Shown: positions 25,501 to 34,586 of the stretch, in pieces
How positions within the stretch are numbered: the stretch's first letter is position 1
How the letters are laid out: every line of letters starts with the position of its first letter
NCBI RefSeq assembly: GCF_900102895.1
Contig: NZ_FNGD01000008.1
Coordinates: 124,001-188,000 of the forward strand
DNA from: Arthrobacter sp. ov407
GTDB taxonomy: Bacteria; Actinomycetota; Actinomycetes; Actinomycetales; Micrococcaceae
Reading direction: 5' to 3'
DNA length: 64,000 nucleotides
Program-made: the position numbers and the translations under genes
Notes under the pieces: generated by a model
Database searches by the model: none
The model's input: the letters and a program-made list of their open reading frames with translations, nothing else
What the model was told of the DNA's origin: nothing

Positions 25501-26884
25501 GCTGAACCACTTCATCAAACCTGATGTGGTGTATCCGCTCTACGGCTGGCATTTTTCGATCCAACGGCTGATATCCCGTTTCTCGAACGTGAAGTTGTAC
25601 AAAGACACCTTCGGCGACAGTTCCTACATCGTGTACTACCTGAAGGCCCTGGGCTGGAAGCTGGGCAAGGTGCAGCAAACGGGATCGAACTTCGGCCCCA
25701 CGCTGGGCCACGAGTCGCCATTCCTGAACACCGTGGGAACAGGAACCATGGTCTCAGACGGCCTGAATATGATGAACGCCGACTACACGAGCAGCTCCTT
25801 CCGACTCTCGCGGGTCCAGATCGCCGGCCATAACTTCCTGGGCAACAACATCACGTTTCCGATTGGTGCCCAGGTCGGTGAGAACTGCCTGCTGGCCTCG
25901 AAAGTGATGATTCCGATTGACGGCCCGATGCGGAGGGATGTGGGGCTGCTCGGCTCACCCGCATTTGAGATTCCCCGGTCGGTTCAGCGTGACGCTGAGT
26001 TTGATGAACTCAAAATCGAGGACGCCATGAACAGGCTCCTGCCAGACAAGAACCGGCACAACATCATTAGCATGGTGCTGTTCCTGGCCGTGCGCTGGTT
26101 CCTGCTCCTTGCTGCCACATTCGCCGGAGCCATTGCCGTATCGGCGCACAGCTTCCTGGGCGTGCTGGCCGTCGCCGGGGCAATGCTCGGCTTGCTGGTG
26201 TTCCGGGTGCTGTTTACCGCATTGGTGGAGCGTTCGGTCATGGGCTTCCGCCGCCTGAAGCCGCAGTACTGCTCCATCTACGATCCGTACTTCTGGCGGC
26301 ACGAGCGTCTCTGGAAGCTGCTGGCCGTGGGACCGTTCAACGGGACCCCGTTCAAGGCCCTGATCTGGAGGCTGATGGGCGTCAAGGTGGGCAAGCGGCT
26401 CTACGACGCGGGCTTGAACATGCCGGAAAAGACCCTCGTGACGATTGGCGATCACTGTACCTTCAACGAGGGAGTACACGTCCAGGGCCACTCCATGGAG
26501 GACGGCGCGTTCAAGTCCGGCCACATCGTGATTGGCAACCGCTGCTCCCTGGGCGTGGACGCCTGGGTCAACTATGGAGTGACGATGCACGATGGTTCGT
26601 CACTCGGGGCCGACGCCTTTCTGATGAAGGGTGAAGACGTCCCGGACGGTGCAACATATTCCGGCAACCCGGCGCGCGAGCTGATGAGCCCCGCCGCGCC
26701 CGCAACCCTCGCGGCCCCGGTATCCCGCGGACCCCGTCACAGGGACGCTGTCGCGGCGGCCGGTGGCCGTCTGAAGCTCTCGAAGGGAGCCCACGGAACG
26801 CACGCAGCCCACGGCGCCCATGGAACCCCCGCGACGCCCCGGGCATCGCGGGACAAGGCCGGGACACCGAATTCTGGGTCCTAG
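22592..26884 (+). CDS. Pls/PosA-family single-module NRPS, candidate poly-/oligo-diaminobutyrate synthetase
   Basis: 1430 residues with the architecture of epsilon-poly-lysine synthase (Pls). Adenylation domain ~50-560: YIIYTSGSTGRPKG at ~203, FDFSVEEIW, NVYGPTEATVTATWS, YRTGDLGRV, SDKVDRKRLP. Carrier domain with phosphopantetheine Ser598 in FNDLGADSLLMA. Then six hydrophobic segments in three pairs (about 670-735, 905-965, 1165-1215) alternating with three left-handed beta-helix-like condensation-type domains (about 766-865, 1018-1115, 1256-1365). The C-terminal ~65 residues are low-complexity Gly/Ala/His/Thr. Usual C and TE domains are absent, as in Pls, which polymerises one amino acid at the membrane. 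With Dat and aspartokinase upstream, Dab is the most likely monomer; lysine cannot be excluded. It overlaps the convergent RND gene by 4 bp. Confidence 0.92.
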   Translation: MGKTARIGNGLTRPPELRGKMSMLGGSEGGAILTSAAPDQAARWSRGERLDQLFEDSCDHLRERGLGDQVAVDAGDVVLTYTELDERANQLARHLLVCGARPGDRIALLFDQPWRAYVAMLAVLKIHAAYVPLDPGFPPDRLQYIVEDANVAMVLSLSHLKDLLPEVAAVTVCVDDVQAQIDAKDSARLSGADHGGTKDELAYIIYTSGSTGRPKGVAVEQASICNFVRVASDIYGIESTDRVYQGMTIAFDFSVEEIWVAWMVGATLVPKPGRSSMLGAELAEYLQEKRITALCCVPTLLATLDDDLPGLRFLLVSGEACPKDLVMRWHRPGRRFLNVYGPTEATVTATWSVLDPDLPVSLGVPLPTYTAVIVDPAELRALPRGETGEIGLAGVGLARGYVNRQDLTERAFVPDFLGIENNPSGRIYRTGDLGRVNDDGQLEYFGRIDTQVKIRGYRIELSEIESVLLQLPGIAQAVVQTYEPEQGTVELAAYYTLRQDVGGVDAHDLHRMLRTRLPGYMVPAYFEQLDAIPMMASDKVDRKRLPRPEHRISQAAAGSYTAPTTAAEEALATQLGAVLSLDKVSTEAHFFNDLGADSLLMARYCARIRKETALPAAAMQDIYENPTVRQLAACLESRHSESVHSAAVPETDAVAPASVPPVSAFQYGLCGAIQLLVFLGYMMYAAWLLIFGYEWTLGGSTPLDMWIRSIGFGVATFVVLSVTPIIAKWVLVGRWKPGTIRIWSLAYLRFWTVKTLTRANPLAMFAGSPLYVLYLRLLGAKIGKGVVIFSRKMPACPDLLTVGDNTVINKDSSFVCYRAHAGIIEMGPVSLGSNVLVSERTTLDIGTTMGNDTQLGHASSLQTSQVVPDGQVWHGSPAARASANYRRVPALDCSTRRRVIYSLLQLFNRLVLVVPAGVLGLAMLLPPYLSTGHLQLGAFTFFADVAAVSLVIFIVGLFTGLVAVLCVPRLLNHFIKPDVVYPLYGWHFSIQRLISRFSNVKLYKDTFGDSSYIVYYLKALGWKLGKVQQTGSNFGPTLGHESPFLNTVGTGTMVSDGLNMMNADYTSSSFRLSRVQIAGHNFLGNNITFPIGAQVGENCLLASKVMIPIDGPMRRDVGLLGSPAFEIPRSVQRDAEFDELKIEDAMNRLLPDKNRHNIISMVLFLAVRWFLLLAATFAGAIAVSAHSFLGVLAVAGAMLGLLVFRVLFTALVERSVMGFRRLKPQYCSIYDPYFWRHERLWKLLAVGPFNGTPFKALIWRLMGVKVGKRLYDAGLNMPEKTLVTIGDHCTFNEGVHVQGHSMEDGAFKSGHIVIGNRCSLGVDAWVNYGVTMHDGSSLGADAFLMKGEDVPDGATYSGNPARELMSPAAPATLAAPVSRGPRHRDAVAAAGGRLKLSKGAHGTHAAHGAHGTPATPRASRDKAGTPNSGS

Positions 26885-29800
26885 TGCGAACTGGTTGGCA
26901 GGGCAGCGTCTTCGGGGAAGTCATCCGGGAAGTCCTCAGCCACGCTGGCCGGCCCGGAATGACGTCCGCGGGGCAGGGACTTTTGCAGGGCCCTGCGCTC
27001 ACGCCGTCCTTCCACAAGCCGGTACAGCACGGGAACCAGGATGAGCGTGAGGACGGTGGAGGAGATCAGGCCGCCGATCACCACGATCGCCAGGGGCTGG
27101 GAGATGAAGCCGCCGCCGCCGGTCAGGCCCAGCGCCATTGGCGTCAGGGCGAACACCGTGGCGAGCGCGGTCATGAGGATGGGGCGGAGTCGCTGGCGGG
27201 CGCCGTGCGTGATCGCGTCCGCCACGTTCATCCCGGGTTCGCCGTCGCGGGGCTGGCGGTACTGGTTGATCAGGTCGATCAGCACAATCGCGTTGGTGAC
27301 GACGATGCCCACGAGCATCAGCATCCCGATCAGCGACGGGAGCCCCAGCGGCACCCCCGTCACCACGAGCAGGGCGATGGCGCCGGTCGCGGCGAACGGG
27401 ATGGAGACCAGCAGGATCAGCGGCTGCACGAGGGACTTGAAGGCAGCCACCATGATCACGTAGACGATAGCGACGGCGGCCAGCAGCGCGAGGCCCAGTT
27501 GGCGGAACGAATCGGCCTGCTGGGTCGTGGCGCCGCCGATCGTGGCGGTAACCCCGGGCGGCAACTGGACTGACGTGAGCCGGTTCTGCACTTCGGTGCT
27601 GACCGCGCCGAGGTTGGCGCCCGAGGGCGTCACCGAGACCCGCGCGGTGCGCTGGCCGTTGCTGGCCGTGATCGATACCGGCACGTCGACCTGCTTCACG
27701 GAGGCGATGCTGCCCAGCGGCACAGTGCCGGCCGCCGTCGGGAGCGGGATGTTCTGGACCGCGGCGATACTCGTGAAGCGGGTGCCTGCGCCGATCCGCA
27801 CCGGGAAGTCGTTGGTGTCGATCCGGACAGTCCCGGCCGGAATCGGGCTGATACTTGCGGCCAGGACTCCGGCCACGCGTTCTTCGTTCAGGCCGGCCGC
27901 GACGGCGTTGGCCCGATCCACCTTGACCTGGACCACCGGTTGGCTGGCGGCCAGGTTGGTGGCCACCTCGCTGCTGCCGGGAACGCCGTCCATGGCCTTG
28001 ACCATCGCGTCACTGGCGGTCCGGAGATCGGCGGCGGTGGCGGCCTTGAGGGTGATGTCCACGGTCGAGGTCGTGCCGAAGCCGCCCTGCTGGGAACCGA
28101 CGGTGATCTTGCCGGCGTCGCCGAGTTGGGCGAGCTTGCTGCGGACCGTGTCCTGGAGCTTGCCCTGCTTGGCTTTCTCATCCGTCACCACGGTGAACGT
28201 CGAATTCGACGCGCCGGACGAGAGCAGGGCCGAGAATCCGGTCTGAGCGTTTCCGGTGGTGGCCTGGACGTCCCTGATTCCGTCGATGCCCCGCAGGGCG
28301 TCTTCGACCCGGATGGCCGATGCGCTGGCCTCGGCGAGGCTGGTCCCCGCCGGAAGGGCCTGCTTGACGGTCATGCTGTTCTCGCCGGACCGGCCCAGAA
28401 GGTCGGTGGCAAGCAGCGGGGACATCGCCACGGTGCCGCCGAGCACCAGGGCCGCGGCGATCAGCGTGAGGACCGGATGCCGCTGCGTGCCGGTAAGGAC
28501 CGGCAGGTAGCCGCGTTGCAGCAGCGTGCGCTGCTCGGCCTCGTGCGCCTTGGCGGCAATGCCAGCGTCCGAACCAGCGGCGGAGCCTGTGACGGCGGGT
28601 GTGCGCAGGAACCAGTAGGCCAGTACCGGCACGATTGTCAGCGAGACCAGCAGCGAGGAAAGCAGGGCGATGGTCACCGTGAGCGCGAACGGCCGGAACA
28701 GTGCACCGGCCAGATCGCCGACGAAGGCGATGGGCAGGAAGACGGCCACGGTGGTCAGGGTGGACGCCGTGATGGCGCCGGCGACTTCGCGGATGGCGGT
28801 CACGATGGCGGTGATCTTGTCTTCGCCGTAGCTCAGGTGCCGCTTGATGTTTTCGATGACCACGATCGAGTCGTCCACCACGCGGCCGATGGCTATGGTG
28901 AGCGCGCCAAGGGTCAGGATGTTGAGCGAGTAGCCGGTGGCCGAGAGCCCGATGAACGTGATCAGCAGGGACAGGGGGATGGACACTGCCGTGACCAGGG
29001 TGGCGCGCACGGACATCAGGAACACCAGGATCACCAGGACGGCAAAGCCCAGTCCCAGCAGGCCCTCGGTGGTGAGGTCCTTGATCGACTTCTCGATGAA
29101 TGGCGCCTGGTCGAAGACCGGGGTGAACTTGGCGTGAGAGCCAAGCTCTGCCTCGAGCTGCGGGATAGCGTCCTTGACCGCGTGGGAGATCGCGACGGTG
29201 TCGCCCTCGGGTTTCTTGGTCACGGACAGGGCGAGAGTTTCCTTGCCGTTGGTCCGCGTCATCGAGGTGCGGGCGTCCTCGACCAGGCTGACATCCGCCA
29301 CACTGCCGATCGTCGCCGCAGCGCGGGCCGCGCCCAGGGGGAGGGCCTTGATGGCGTCGAGGGAATCCACCGGGCTGCCGATCTGCAGCGAGAGGGTCTT
29401 GCCCTGTTCTTCGATGGTGCCGGCCGGAACCAGCGCGCCGTTGTTCTTCAGCGCGTCACTGATGGACTGGATGCTCGCGCCCGACGCCGCGAGGTCCTGG
29501 GGCCGCGGCAGGATCTGGATGTGCTCAGTGGCGCCGCCGGTGACGTCGGCGCCCCGCACGCCGTCGAGCTTCTGCAGCCGGGGGACACTGAGCCGGGCGA
29601 GATCGGCGTTGAGCTCGCTGAGCGGCTTGTCCGAGGACACGGCCAGGTACACGATCGGGAAGTCGCTGATGCTCCCGGCGATCGCCTGCGGCTGGACGTC
29701 CTTCGGCAGGGCCTGCTTGGCGTTGGAGATTGCGCGGTCGATCTGGTTCCGGGCCCGGTCCAGGTTGGCGCCGTACGTGAACGCCAGGGAGATCTGTGAG

Positions 29801-30066
29801 ACGCCGTTACGGGACGTCGACGATGTCGACTCCAAGCCCTCGACGCCGTTGAGCGCCGTTTCCAGCGGGGCGCTGATCTGCTTGTCGACGACTTCCGGCG
29901 ACGCGCCGGGCATCGAGGAGATGACCGTGATCTGCGGGAACTCGATGGACGGGATGAGCTCCTGCTTCAGCGAGGACATCGTGATTACGCCGAACACCGA
30001 CGCGAACACGGTGATTAGCGCGATGAGGGCCCGATTGGCGAGCGAGAGCTTTGCGAGCCGGAACAT
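26881..30066 (-). CDS. RND-family efflux permease (HAE1/AcrB-like)
   Basis: 1061 residues with the internal duplication of AcrB-type proteins: TM1 (LANRALIALITVFASVFGVI), a periplasmic-type porter domain (~40-330), a TM bundle including the GRVVDDSIVVIENIKRHL helix with paired proton-relay Asp residues, TM7, the second porter domain (~560-850) and the final TM helices (GMLMLVGIVVTNAIVLIDLI). Gram-positive hosts lack an outer membrane, and no membrane-fusion partner is adjacent, so it probably exports from membrane or cytoplasm alone. ATG 30066 is chosen, with GGAGACC upstream; an earlier in-frame start would add 12 residues. It is tail-to-tail with the pls gene. Confidence 0.93.
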   Translation of the reverse strand: MFRLAKLSLANRALIALITVFASVFGVITMSSLKQELIPSIEFPQITVISSMPGASPEVVDKQISAPLETALNGVEGLESTSSTSRNGVSQISLAFTYGANLDRARNQIDRAISNAKQALPKDVQPQAIAGSISDFPIVYLAVSSDKPLSELNADLARLSVPRLQKLDGVRGADVTGGATEHIQILPRPQDLAASGASIQSISDALKNNGALVPAGTIEEQGKTLSLQIGSPVDSLDAIKALPLGAARAAATIGSVADVSLVEDARTSMTRTNGKETLALSVTKKPEGDTVAISHAVKDAIPQLEAELGSHAKFTPVFDQAPFIEKSIKDLTTEGLLGLGFAVLVILVFLMSVRATLVTAVSIPLSLLITFIGLSATGYSLNILTLGALTIAIGRVVDDSIVVIENIKRHLSYGEDKITAIVTAIREVAGAITASTLTTVAVFLPIAFVGDLAGALFRPFALTVTIALLSSLLVSLTIVPVLAYWFLRTPAVTGSAAGSDAGIAAKAHEAEQRTLLQRGYLPVLTGTQRHPVLTLIAAALVLGGTVAMSPLLATDLLGRSGENSMTVKQALPAGTSLAEASASAIRVEDALRGIDGIRDVQATTGNAQTGFSALLSSGASNSTFTVVTDEKAKQGKLQDTVRSKLAQLGDAGKITVGSQQGGFGTTSTVDITLKAATAADLRTASDAMVKAMDGVPGSSEVATNLAASQPVVQVKVDRANAVAAGLNEERVAGVLAASISPIPAGTVRIDTNDFPVRIGAGTRFTSIAAVQNIPLPTAAGTVPLGSIASVKQVDVPVSITASNGQRTARVSVTPSGANLGAVSTEVQNRLTSVQLPPGVTATIGGATTQQADSFRQLGLALLAAVAIVYVIMVAAFKSLVQPLILLVSIPFAATGAIALLVVTGVPLGLPSLIGMLMLVGIVVTNAIVLIDLINQYRQPRDGEPGMNVADAITHGARQRLRPILMTALATVFALTPMALGLTGGGGFISQPLAIVVIGGLISSTVLTLILVPVLYRLVEGRRERRALQKSLPRGRHSGPASVAEDFPDDFPEDAALPTSSH

Positions 30067-30170
30067 CTCATGGTCTCCTGGTGGGTCGAGCACATACTGC
30101 AAACGGGGACGTCAATGAGTTGCGGCGGTCCCAAACCAGCAGTTTAGACCAGCCCTGACCCGGGCCCGGC

Positions 30171-31673
30171 TTAGTTGCGGGAGGTGACCTGTTCGAGTTG
30201 CAGGGTCTTGGCCGTCTCGGCCTCCAGCTGAGCGGCGAGCTCGGGGTTGTCGTTGAGCTTGACACCGTAGCCGGGCATCATGTCCTTGAGCTTGGACTGC
30301 CAGCCCTTGAAGTTCTTGGGGAAGGACTTCTGGAGGAGCTCGATCATGATCGGCACGGCCGTGGACGCGCCCGGGGAGGCGCCGAGCAGGGCGCCGATAG
30401 TGCCGTCACGTCCGGCAATGACCTCGGTGCCGAACTGCAGCACGCCGCCCTTCTTCGGGTCCTTCTTGATGATCTGTACCCGCTGGCCGGCGGTGATGAG
30501 CTCCCAGTCGCCGTCCTGGGCCTCGGGGTAGTACTCCCGCAGGGCCTCGACCTTGTCGCCGTGGCGCTTGGCGACTTCCTTGATCAGGTAGGCGGTGAGG
30601 TCCATGTTGTCCTTGGCCACGGCCAGCATCGGGATGATATTGGAGGGGCGGATGGACAGCGGCAGGTCCAGGTAGGAGCCGTTCTTGAGGAAGTTCGTGG
30701 AGAAGCCCGCGTAGGGGCCGAACAGCAGGGAGCGCTTGCCGTTGACGTAGCGCGTATCCAAGTGCGGTACGGACATGGGCGGGGCGCCGACGGATGCCTG
30801 GCCGTAGACCTTCGCGCTGTGCTGGGCCGCGAGGGCCTCGTCGGTGCAGCGGAAGAACTGGCCGGAGACCGGGAAGCCGCCAAACCCCTTGCTTTCCGGG
30901 ATGCCGGAGGCCTGCAGCAGGTGCAGGGCGCCGCCACCGGCACCGACAAAGACGAATTTGGCGTGGATGGAGCCGTGCTCGCCGCTCTGGGGGTGCTTCA
31001 GCGAGAGGTCCCAGCCGCCGCCGGACGCGCGCTTGATGTCGCTGACGTTGTGGCCGTAGTTGATCTCAACGCCGTTATTGCCCAGGTACGTGGTCAGCTC
31101 TCGGGTCAGGGCGCCGAAATCGACGTCGGTTCCCTCGGCGGCGCGGGTTGCCGCGACCCGCTGCTTGGGGTCGCGGCCCTTGACGATCAACGGGGCCCAC
31201 TTGGCGATCTGGGCGTGGTCCTCGGAATACTCCATCGAGCGGAACAGCGGGTTGGGCTTGAGGGCCTCATAGCGGGTGCGCAGGAACTTGGCGTGGTCTT
31301 CGCCGATCACGAAGCTCATGTGCGGAACGGTGTTGATGAAGCCCTTGGGGGAGCCGATCAGGGAATTCGAGACGAGGTGGGACCAGAACTGGCGGGACAG
31401 CTGGAACTGCTCGTTGATGTTCAGGGCCTTGCCGGGGTCCACCGAGCCGTCTTTGGCTGCGGGGGAGTAATTAAGTTCACACAGGGCCGCGTGCCCGGTG
31501 CCGGCGTTGTTCCACGGGCCGGAGCTTTCCAAACCCGGTTCGTCGAGCTTCTCGAACAGTGAGATGGTCCAGTTCGGCTCAAGCTGCTTGATGAAAGCAC
31601 CGAGAGTGGCGCTCATGATGCCGCCGCCAATCAGGACGACGTCGGCATGTTGGGTCTTGGAAATGAAAGTCAC
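30171..31673 (-). CDS. mqo: Malate:quinone oxidoreductase
   Basis: 500 residues. Mqo is a membrane-associated FAD enzyme that oxidises L-malate to oxaloacetate and passes electrons to the quinone pool. Signature sequences: [20 protein letters not shown] (FAD Rossmann), [87 protein letters not shown] and [20 protein letters not shown]. Length matches the family. It follows the peptide-binding lipoprotein gene on the same strand by 78 bp, probably as an independent unit. Confidence 0.97.
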   Translation of the reverse strand: MTFISKTQHADVVLIGGGIMSATLGAFIKQLEPNWTISLFEKLDEPGLESSGPWNNAGTGHAALCELNYSPAAKDGSVDPGKALNINEQFQLSRQFWSHLVSNSLIGSPKGFINTVPHMSFVIGEDHAKFLRTRYEALKPNPLFRSMEYSEDHAQIAKWAPLIVKGRDPKQRVAATRAAEGTDVDFGALTRELTTYLGNNGVEINYGHNVSDIKRASGGGWDLSLKHPQSGEHGSIHAKFVFVGAGGGALHLLQASGIPESKGFGGFPVSGQFFRCTDEALAAQHSAKVYGQASVGAPPMSVPHLDTRYVNGKRSLLFGPYAGFSTNFLKNGSYLDLPLSIRPSNIIPMLAVAKDNMDLTAYLIKEVAKRHGDKVEALREYYPEAQDGDWELITAGQRVQIIKKDPKKGGVLQFGTEVIAGRDGTIGALLGASPGASTAVPIMIELLQKSFPKNFKGWQSKLKDMMPGYGVKLNDNPELAAQLEAETAKTLQLEQVTSRN

Positions 31674-31751
31674 AATCAGTCTCCGATAGCAGCGGCTCTG
31701 GCTGTCACAGAATATCCCGCACCGCCCACTAACTGAAATTGGCCCCGGGCG

Positions 31752-33437
31752 TCAAGGCCTTAGCTCGACATTTGTGAAAACTTCATTGAGCACCGGCGAC
31801 GCCGGGTACTTCAGGACCCGGTCCGAGAGCGCCAGTGCGGAGATCGGGAAGGCAATGGGAACCGCGGGCACCGTGGCCGCGATCTGCCCATTGATGGTCT
31901 GGTACTGCGAAGTGCGGTCCTGGCCATCAGGCAAGCCACGGGCCCGGGCGATCTTGGAGAAGACCTGGGGATCCTGGTAGCCGAATTCGCCGGTGTTCTC
32001 GCCGAAGAGCGGGCCCACGAAATTGTCAGGGTCCGAATACGAGCCGTTCCAGCCGAGCAGGTGCAGGGCGTGGTCGCCGGGGGAGGTGACCTTCTGCAGG
32101 TAGCCGTCCGCCCAGTCCACAGGTACGGGCTTGATGTTGAGCCCGATGGCGGTCAGTTGCCGGCTGATTTCGGCGTACACCTTTTCCGGCGTCGGAAGGT
32201 AGGGCCGGGTGACGTTGAGCGGGTAGTAGAACTTCAGTGCTTCGCCCTTGTAGCCGGCCTCGGCCAGGAGTTCCTTGGCCTTGCCCGGGTTGTAGCCGAG
32301 CGCAGCGGCGTTGTTGTTGAAGCCGCTGAGCTTGGGCGGAACGAACTGGGAGGCCTGGGCTGTGTTGTCGATGAAGAACCGGCGGATCAGCGTGTCCTTG
32401 TCCAGCCCCATCTCGATCGCCTGGCGCACCTTGAGGTTCCGCAGGATAGGCACTTCCTGGTTCATGCCCAGGTACATGACGGAGAAGGGGTCCCGCTGGA
32501 TGATCTGCTTTCCGCTCTTGACCAGCTGATCGAAGTTTCCGGCGGTGACGGCGTCGTAGGCGTCGATCTTGCCTTCCAGCAGTGCCTGCATCCGGCTCTG
32601 CGGCTGATCGTAGGTCACAAACTTGATGGTCGCGATCTGTCCCTTGTCGCCCCAATAGTTCTTGTTACTGGCCAGGGTCACGCTGCCCGGGTCCCAGGCG
32701 CGGAAGACATACGGTCCGGTGCCCACCGGGTGGAGGCCGTAGGCGGACACCGGCTGCCCGCCCCGGCTCTGGTTCAGGACGTCCGCTTTCTCCGCGGCGA
32801 GGGCCTTGGGCGACGAAATCGCGAAGGCCGGGAGGGTGAGGGCCTGGAGAAATCCTGTGAAGGGCTGGCTGAGGCCGATCCGCACGTCGTCCGGCGCCAC
32901 GGCTTTGCAGCTCTTGTAGATGGATAGCGGGGCCTGGTCCGCATGGGCCTTGAACACACCCTTGAATGTGGTGCCCGAGGCCTGCTTGCGAAGGGCCTGT
33001 GAGAAGTTGAACCAGCGGTTGAAGTTGGTGCAGACCGCGGCGGCATCAAACGGCGTCCCGTCCTGGAACTTGACGTTTTCGCGCAGCTTGAACTCGTAGG
33101 TCCGGCCTTCATCGCTCTGGGACCATTCGGTGGCCAGCAGCGGCGTGGGCTGGCCGGTTGTCTGGTCCACGCCCACGAGGCCTTCCAGGACCTGCCGGGT
33201 GACGCGGTAGGACTCGACGTCGGAGACCAGGGCAGGATCGAGTCCCAGCGGCTCCGAGCCGGTGCCGAAGGTGAAGACCGCGGTAGGTGCCGCGCTGGAG
33301 GTGGACGAGGCGGTTGCGGAGCTGGGTGACGGGCCGAGGCTGCCCGTGCAGGACGCGAGCGGCAGCACAAGGAGAGCGGCCCCGATGCTGGCGGCAATCC
33401 GCCGCACTGTCCTGCTGGGCACTGTACTGCTGGGCAC
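31752..33437 (-). CDS. ABC transporter substrate-binding lipoprotein, peptide/nickel (SBP_bac_5) family
   Basis: 561 residues. Signal peptide IAASIGAALLVLPLASC ends in a lipobox (LASC), followed by a Ser/Thr-rich linker. Mature protein has the DppA/OppA layout: FGTGSEPLGLDPALVSDVES, QTTGQPTPLLATEW, YEFKLRENVKFQDGTPFDA, AYGLHPVGTGPYVF, LRNLKVRQAIEMGLDKDTLI. It would be anchored outside the membrane and bind oligopeptides or similar ligands. The matching permease and ATPase genes are not next to it. Two copies of CTGCTGGGCACT at the 5' end lie around the chosen ATG; GTG/ATG alternatives a few residues away are possible. Confidence 0.92.
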   Translation of the reverse strand: MPSSTVPSRTVRRIAASIGAALLVLPLASCTGSLGPSPSSATASSTSSAAPTAVFTFGTGSEPLGLDPALVSDVESYRVTRQVLEGLVGVDQTTGQPTPLLATEWSQSDEGRTYEFKLRENVKFQDGTPFDAAAVCTNFNRWFNFSQALRKQASGTTFKGVFKAHADQAPLSIYKSCKAVAPDDVRIGLSQPFTGFLQALTLPAFAISSPKALAAEKADVLNQSRGGQPVSAYGLHPVGTGPYVFRAWDPGSVTLASNKNYWGDKGQIATIKFVTYDQPQSRMQALLEGKIDAYDAVTAGNFDQLVKSGKQIIQRDPFSVMYLGMNQEVPILRNLKVRQAIEMGLDKDTLIRRFFIDNTAQASQFVPPKLSGFNNNAAALGYNPGKAKELLAEAGYKGEALKFYYPLNVTRPYLPTPEKVYAEISRQLTAIGLNIKPVPVDWADGYLQKVTSPGDHALHLLGWNGSYSDPDNFVGPLFGENTGEFGYQDPQVFSKIARARGLPDGQDRTSQYQTINGQIAATVPAVPIAFPISALALSDRVLKYPASPVLNEVFTNVELRP

Positions 33438-33565
33438 TCGAGAATCACCTCTGGGAACTGGATGGTCCGCCGGCTGCGGAACAGCCCCAGTCTAGTTGAC
33501 GGCCGAGCCCGCCAGCTTTTGTGGCCCACCGTCGCCGGCGATCAGCCACCGGCGGCACGGCCCCC

Positions 33566-33608
33566 ACAAAAAAGCGGAGGCCCGCACCTGGGGGGTGCGG
33601 GCCTCCGC
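33566..33608 (-). terminator. Strong intrinsic terminator after the fasciclin gene
   Basis: Perfect 15-bp stem (GCGGAGGCCCGCACC and its complement) with a TGGGG loop. Read on the minus strand the hairpin is followed by TTTTTT. It lies ~58 bp after the fasciclin stop and ends that minus-strand transcript. Confidence 0.9.
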
Positions 33609-33665
33609 CTCTCCTAGTGGTCCAGGGAGTCAGGCTGGAGCCGGGGCAGGAGGGCTTGGGGCTGC

Positions 33666-34340
33666 TTACTTGGGCATCAGAACTGAGTCGACCATGTAGA
33701 CAGTGGCGTTGGCGGTCTGGACGCCACCGCAGACAACGTTGGCGCCGTCAACCTTGAGGGCATCCTTGGTGCCGGTGACCGTCACCGAACCGCCTTCAAC
33801 CGTCTTGTGGGTGCCGACGATCTGGTCCGGGGTGATCTTGCCGGGGACGACGTGGTAGGTCAGGATCTTGCTCAGCGTGGCATCGTCCGTCTTCAGGGCA
33901 TTGATCGTAGCCGGGGCGATCTTCTTGAAGGCGTCATCGGTCGGGGCGAAGACGGTAAATTCGCTGCCGTTGAGCGTGTCCACCAGATTGACCTTGGGGT
34001 TGAGCTTGCCGGAAACAGCGGCGGTCAAGGTGGTGAGAATCGGGTTGTTGGACGCCGCGGTGGCTACCGGGTCAAGTGCCATGCCCGAGACGGAGCCGGC
34101 ACCGCTCGGAACCTTGGCGGCGTAGGCTGCGCAGCCGGAGCCGACAAGGTTGGCTGCCGGATCCATGGCTGCGGCGGAGGCGCTCATGGACGGGGACGGC
34201 GCCATGCTGGGTGCCGAGGGTGCCGAGGAGGCGGGGGCCGACGAGGCGGTGGTGCTGGATCCGCCGCAGGCAGTGAGGCTGAGCATGGCGGCAGCTGCGA
34301 TACCTGCAACGGCGAACGTGGTGCGCTTGATGTTCTGCAT
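33666..34340 (-). CDS. Fasciclin (FAS1) domain lipoprotein
   Basis: 224 residues from ATG 34340. Signal peptide with lipobox LTAC (Cys ~25), an Ala/Ser/Pro/Met-rich linker to about residue 60, then one FAS1 domain: [35 protein letters not shown] (the H1/FAP motif), [19 protein letters not shown], and C-terminal [10 protein letters not shown]. It resembles mycobacterial MPT70/MPT83-type secreted proteins and is probably surface-attached with an adhesive or sensing role. The in-frame N-terminal extension to 34625 runs into the tRNA-Leu region and is not coding. A strong terminator follows. Confidence 0.92.
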   Translation of the reverse strand: MQNIKRTTFAVAGIAAAAMLSLTACGGSSTTASSAPASSAPSAPSMAPSPSMSASAAAMDPAANLVGSGCAAYAAKVPSGAGSVSGMALDPVATAASNNPILTTLTAAVSGKLNPKVNLVDTLNGSEFTVFAPTDDAFKKIAPATINALKTDDATLSKILTYHVVPGKITPDQIVGTHKTVEGGSVTVTGTKDALKVDGANVVCGGVQTANATVYMVDSVLMPK

Positions 34341-34552
34341 TTCGGTTTCTCCTTTGTTGTGCCGATGGTTGCCTGCGGCGAACTTTGCCGCTGCGGCCTT
34401 TCCCGACTGTTGGGCACCGACCCTTGGTTGGTGTCTCAATGGGTATTCGGCTGTTCGGAGGAACCGGATGGGTGCGGACGTGAAATTCTTTTTGACCTCT
34501 TCAGGCCCACGGGGAAAACACGGAAAGTCCGCTGAAAGCTGCTGGAAACGAC

Positions 34553-34582
34553 GAGAACCCCGGTCCGAAGACCGGGGTTCTC
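34553..34582 (-). terminator. Hairpin after tRNA-Leu
   Basis: Perfect 13-bp stem (GAGAACCCCGGTC/GACCGGGGTTCTC) with a CGAA tetraloop, 5 bp past the tRNA 3' end in its reading direction. Only a short T-poor tail follows, so it may serve as terminator or 3'-processing hairpin. Confidence 0.7.
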
Positions 34583-34586
34583 TCTG

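Noticed and set aside
22592..26884. Ordinary siderophore or peptide NRPS
   Set aside because: No condensation, thioesterase or export/uptake genes; the TM-plus-beta-helix C-terminus is specific to the Pls/PosA type.
28256..30118. Long plus-strand ORFs opposite the RND gene
   Set aside because: They are antisense shadows of a GC-rich gene: the minus strand has full AcrB-type motifs, the plus strand reads as Arg/Ala/Gly-rich sequence with no domain.
30198..31562. 454-codon plus-strand ORF across mqo
   Set aside because: Opposite strand encodes complete malate:quinone oxidoreductase; this frame is a GC-driven shadow.
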